From: JADFSZ01 sp022560555 [NCBI: PVC group bacterium]
GTDB lineage: Bacteria; GCA-001730085; JADFSZ01
DNA length: 6,322 nt
Direction: 5' to 3'
Assembly: GCA_022560555.1 (NCBI GenBank)
Contig: JADFSZ010000105.1
Span: forward strand, 1 to 6,322
Under the pieces are notes generated by a model, which saw only the letters and a list, made by a program, of their open reading frames with translations, had not been told where the DNA came from and ran no database searches. The position numbers and the translations under genes were made by a program. Shown piece by piece: positions 1 through 6,322 of this stretch (its first letter is position 1; every line of letters starts with the position of its first letter).

Positions 1-355
1 ACACTGTTTCCGATTGCGGTTCCACACCGCTAACGGCGTCAAACACGGCGACAGCCCCATCTAAAATTCGCAGTGAACGCTCCACTTCAACGGTAAAATC
101 TACGTGTCCCGGGGTGTCAATAATGTTAATTTGGTGGTCCCGCCAAAAACATGTGGTTGCGGCTGATGTAATGGTAATGCCGCGTTCCTGCTCTTGCTCC
201 ATCCAATCCATCGTGGCAGCCCCATCATGAACTTCACCCATTTTATGTGATTTTCCGGTGTAGTACAAAATACGTTCTGTCGTTGTTGTTTTACCGGCAT
301 CAATATGCGCCATAATCCCGATATTACGTATTTTTGCTAATTCATTCTCTGCCAT
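1..355 (-). CDS. fusA: Translation elongation factor G, partial (N-terminal 118 residues)
   Basis: EF-G is the GTPase that drives ribosomal translocation and, with RRF, ribosome recycling. Translation from the ATG at 355 begins [20 protein letters not shown] and stays open to the window edge. The G1 P-loop is AHIDAGKT (16-23), with K22 and T23 as nucleotide-contacting residues. The switch I (G2) segment is ERGITITSA (57-65) with T61, preceded by the usual [14 protein letters not shown] block. G3 is DTPGH (80-84). The remaining G motifs and domains II-V are beyond the window. [19 protein letters not shown] followed by a [17 protein letters not shown] segment separates EF-G from EF-Tu, IF-2 and LepA. 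An in-frame TGA lies five codons upstream of the chosen ATG, which supports this start, although the Shine-Dalgarno (AAAGGG, 7 nt away) is weaker than those of its neighbours. Position directly after rpsG is the standard str-operon arrangement. An EF-G paralogue cannot be excluded from the fragment alone, but the context favours the main copy. Confidence 0.97.
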   Translation of the reverse strand, partial: MAENELAKIRNIGIMAHIDAGKTTTTERILYYTGKSHKMGEVHDGAATMDWMEQEQERGITITSAATTCFWRDHQINIIDTPGHVDFTVEVERSLRILDGAVAVFDAVSGVEPQSETV

Positions 356-359
356 TTCT

Positions 360-377
360 CTACCCTTTCAAAAACAT
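360..377 (-). other. Possible 5-codon leader ORF in the rpsG-fusA spacer
   Basis: An ATG at 377, preceded by AAGGA with 5 nt spacing, opens a frame reading MFLKG and ending with TAG at 362-360, four bases before the fusA ATG. Its initiation signal looks better than that of fusA itself, so termination and re-initiation could feed fusA. An ORF this short is easily produced by chance. Confidence 0.18.
363..368 (-). promoter_or_regulatory. Probable weak ribosome binding site of fusA
   Basis: AAAGGG on the minus strand lies 7 nt before the ATG at 355. It is a poorer match to the anti-Shine-Dalgarno sequence than the sites of rpoC, rpsL and rpsG. A better purine tract (AAGGA, 387-383) is too far from this ATG but sits 5 nt before another ATG at 377, which opens a five-codon ORF. 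Confidence 0.45.
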
Positions 378-400
378 TCCCGTCCTTTTTCGAAGATGGT

Positions 401-874
401 TTACCATCGATAATGCGCGAAAGCCTTATTGGCCTCTGCCATTTTGTGTGTGTCCTCACGTTTCTTAAACGCCGCTCCTGTCTGATTGTAAGCATCCATC
501 AATTCTTGAGCGAATTTTTCTTTCATGGGTTTCCCTTTTCTCCCACGTGAATAAGATATGATCCAACGGAGCGCCAAACTTGTGCGTCTATCCGGACGTA
601 CTTCCACGGGAATCTGATATGTGGCTCCGCCCACGCGACGGGAGCGAACTTCTAAAATCGGCTTAACATTATTCACGGCTTTTTCAAAATATTCAAGGAC
701 ATTGCTTGTCTTTGTTTTTTCCTTAATGGTATCCATCGCGCCATAAACAATACTTTCGGCTATTGTTTTCTTCCCGCACTGCATAATCATACCGACCGTG
801 CGCATTACCAGCTCGCTTGAATACAAGGGATCCGGCAACACGTGACGTTTGGGAGCTCTTCGTCTTCTTGACAT
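401..874 (-). CDS. rpsG: 30S ribosomal protein S7, complete, 157 aa
   Basis: S7 is a primary binder of the 3' major domain of 16S rRNA. It nucleates assembly of the 30S head and lies at the E site. The 157-residue length is typical. The N-terminal basic arm [10 protein letters not shown] is followed by [11 protein letters not shown] (13-23) and [15 protein letters not shown] (34-48). The RNA-binding beta hairpin region is [20 protein letters not shown] (78-97), then SLALRWI. The C-terminus is the family signature [20 protein letters not shown] (138-157). The position before GKK, often Asp in this family, is Cys33 here, a small oddity. The ATG has GGAGG upstream with 10 nt spacing. In E. coli S7 represses the str operon by binding the rpsL-rpsG spacer. 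The spacer here is only 43 nt, and I cannot recognise that site by eye. fusA begins 45 nt downstream of the stop. Confidence 0.98.
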   Translation of the reverse strand: MSRRRRAPKRHVLPDPLYSSELVMRTVGMIMQCGKKTIAESIVYGAMDTIKEKTKTSNVLEYFEKAVNNVKPILEVRSRRVGGATYQIPVEVRPDRRTSLALRWIISYSRGRKGKPMKEKFAQELMDAYNQTGAAFKKREDTHKMAEANKAFAHYRW

Positions 875-875
875 G

Positions 876-911
876 TTAGAATTTCCTCCGTTTTAAGTCT
901 CTTCGCTTCAT
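876..911 (-). other. Possible 11-codon leader ORF in the rpsL-rpsG spacer
   Basis: Within the 43-nt spacer an ATG at 911 opens a frame reading [11 protein letters not shown] and ending with TAA at 878-876, one base before the rpsG ATG. The peptide would be strongly basic. No strong Shine-Dalgarno precedes it: the nearest AAGGA lies in the last codons of rpsL, about 13 nt away. It could help couple rpsL and rpsG translation, or it could be chance in a short AG-rich spacer. I do not claim a function. Confidence 0.2.
885..889 (-). promoter_or_regulatory. Ribosome binding site of rpsG
   Basis: GGAGG on the minus strand lies 10 nt before the rpsG ATG at 874, a slightly long but workable spacing. 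It falls within a possible 11-codon leader ORF (911-876), so ribosomes translating that ORF would pass over it. Confidence 0.75.
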
Positions 912-917
912 CAGGGT

Positions 918-1295
918 TTATTTTTCCTTAGGCATTTTGGCGCCATACATAGATCTTGACTGCCGTCGATTGGCGACTCCGGCCGTATCCAGCGTTCCAC
1001 GAACAATATGATAACGAACCCCAGGCAAATCTTTCACGCGCCCCCCCCGAACAAGAACGATGGAGTGCTCTTGCAAGTTGTGCCCTTCACCCGGTATATA
1101 GGCCGTTATTTCAATACCACTGGACAATTTTACGCGAGCAATTTTCCTCATCGCGGAATTGGGTTTTTTGGGCGTCCGTGTTTTTACCTGAGTACAAACA
1201 CCTCGCCGTTGCGGACACTTAAAGAGGGCAGGGCTCTTCGATTTTGAAGCAGCTCTTTTTCGACCATGTCGAATTAATTGACTAATTGTCGGCAT
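918..1295 (-). CDS. rpsL: 30S ribosomal protein S12, complete, 125 aa
   Basis: S12 sits at the decoding centre of the 30S subunit and affects tRNA selection accuracy. The length (125 aa) is normal for the family. Diagnostic blocks are CPQRRGVC (27-34), [11 protein letters not shown] (41-51), [10 protein letters not shown] (69-78) and [15 protein letters not shown] (82-96). The two classic streptomycin positions, counted with the initiator Met, are unmodified lysines (K43 and K88), so no known resistance substitution is seen there. D89 is the Asp that some bacteria methylthiolate. The start follows AAGGAG with 8 nt spacing, and that Shine-Dalgarno sequence overlaps the rpoC stop. The coding strand carries a run of eight G at 1048-1041, spanning the conserved Arg-Gly-Gly codons. 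The gene is followed after 43 nt by rpsG, the usual str-operon order. No L7Ae-like gene lies between rpoC and rpsL, in contrast to Bacillus-type clusters. Confidence 0.98.
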   Translation of the reverse strand: MPTISQLIRHGRKRAASKSKSPALFKCPQRRGVCTQVKTRTPKKPNSAMRKIARVKLSSGIEITAYIPGEGHNLQEHSIVLVRGGRVKDLPGVRYHIVRGTLDTAGVANRRQSRSMYGAKMPKEK

Positions 1296-1303
1296 ATTTT
1301 ATT

Positions 1304-1308
1304 CTCCT

Positions 1309-1309
<1 letters not shown>
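1304..1309 (-). promoter_or_regulatory. Ribosome binding site of rpsL, touching the rpoC stop codon
   Basis: AAGGAG on the minus strand lies 8 nt before the rpsL ATG at 1295. Its first base is the last base of the rpoC TGA stop (1311-1309). A ribosome ending rpoC therefore stops directly on this site, which fits translational coupling. Confidence 0.8.

Positions 1310-6322
<5,013 letters not shown>

Noticed and set aside
100-303. A 67-codon minus-strand ORF
   Set aside because: It is an out-of-frame reading of the start of fusA. The true frame carries the EF-G G1 and G3 motifs.
356-400. Terminator or promoter in the rpsG-fusA spacer
   Set aside because: No GC-rich inverted repeat followed by a T run, and no convincing -35/-10 pair, is visible on the minus strand in these 45 bases.
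1030-1170. Possible streptomycin-resistance changes in S12
   Set aside because: K43 and K88 are both lysine, the sensitive state at the classic positions.
956-1247. Overlapping plus-strand ORFs opposite rpsL
   Set aside because: They are antisense to S12 in other frames and only reflect the codon composition of rpsL.

Overview
The window is a stretch of the core transcription and translation cluster, read entirely from the minus strand. In transcription order it holds the 3' end of rpoB (RNA polymerase beta), complete rpoC (beta'), complete rpsL (S12), complete rpsG (S7), and the 5' end of fusA (elongation factor G). All five are recognised from conserved family motifs. Both edge genes run off the window. 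The plus strand shows no credible gene.

Layout from high to low coordinates: rpoB 6322-5357, rpoC 5367-1309, rpsL 1295-918, rpsG 874-401, fusA 355-1. rpoB and rpoC overlap by 11 nt. The other gaps are 13, 43 and 45 nt. I see no terminator or convincing internal promoter in them, so the genes look like one transcription unit (rpoBC joined to the str genes) whose main promoter lies upstream, beyond base 6322. No stretch over 300 bases lacks a gene. Two tiny possible leader ORFs end 1 nt before rpsG and 4 nt before fusA. They are the least expected structures here, but they could be chance.

The organism is a bacterium of moderate GC, judged by eye. RpoC has a long insertion in the trigger loop (SI3/beta'In6 type), as in many Gram-negative-type phyla and unlike Firmicutes or Actinobacteria. 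RpoB has the short form of a C-terminal segment that is about 40-45 residues longer in E. coli. Firmicutes usually have a small L7Ae-like gene between rpoC and rpsL, and it is absent. Together these hint at a PVC-type or related candidate phylum (for example Omnitrophota or Elusimicrobiota). That placement is inference from memory of family sequences and is not secure.

Functionally, rpoB and rpoC encode the two large catalytic subunits of RNA polymerase. rpsL and rpsG encode 30S proteins of the decoding centre and the head, and fusA encodes the translocation GTPase. Co-transcription would balance transcription and translation capacity. I find no novel system: this is a conserved housekeeping region with a few small architectural details worth checking.
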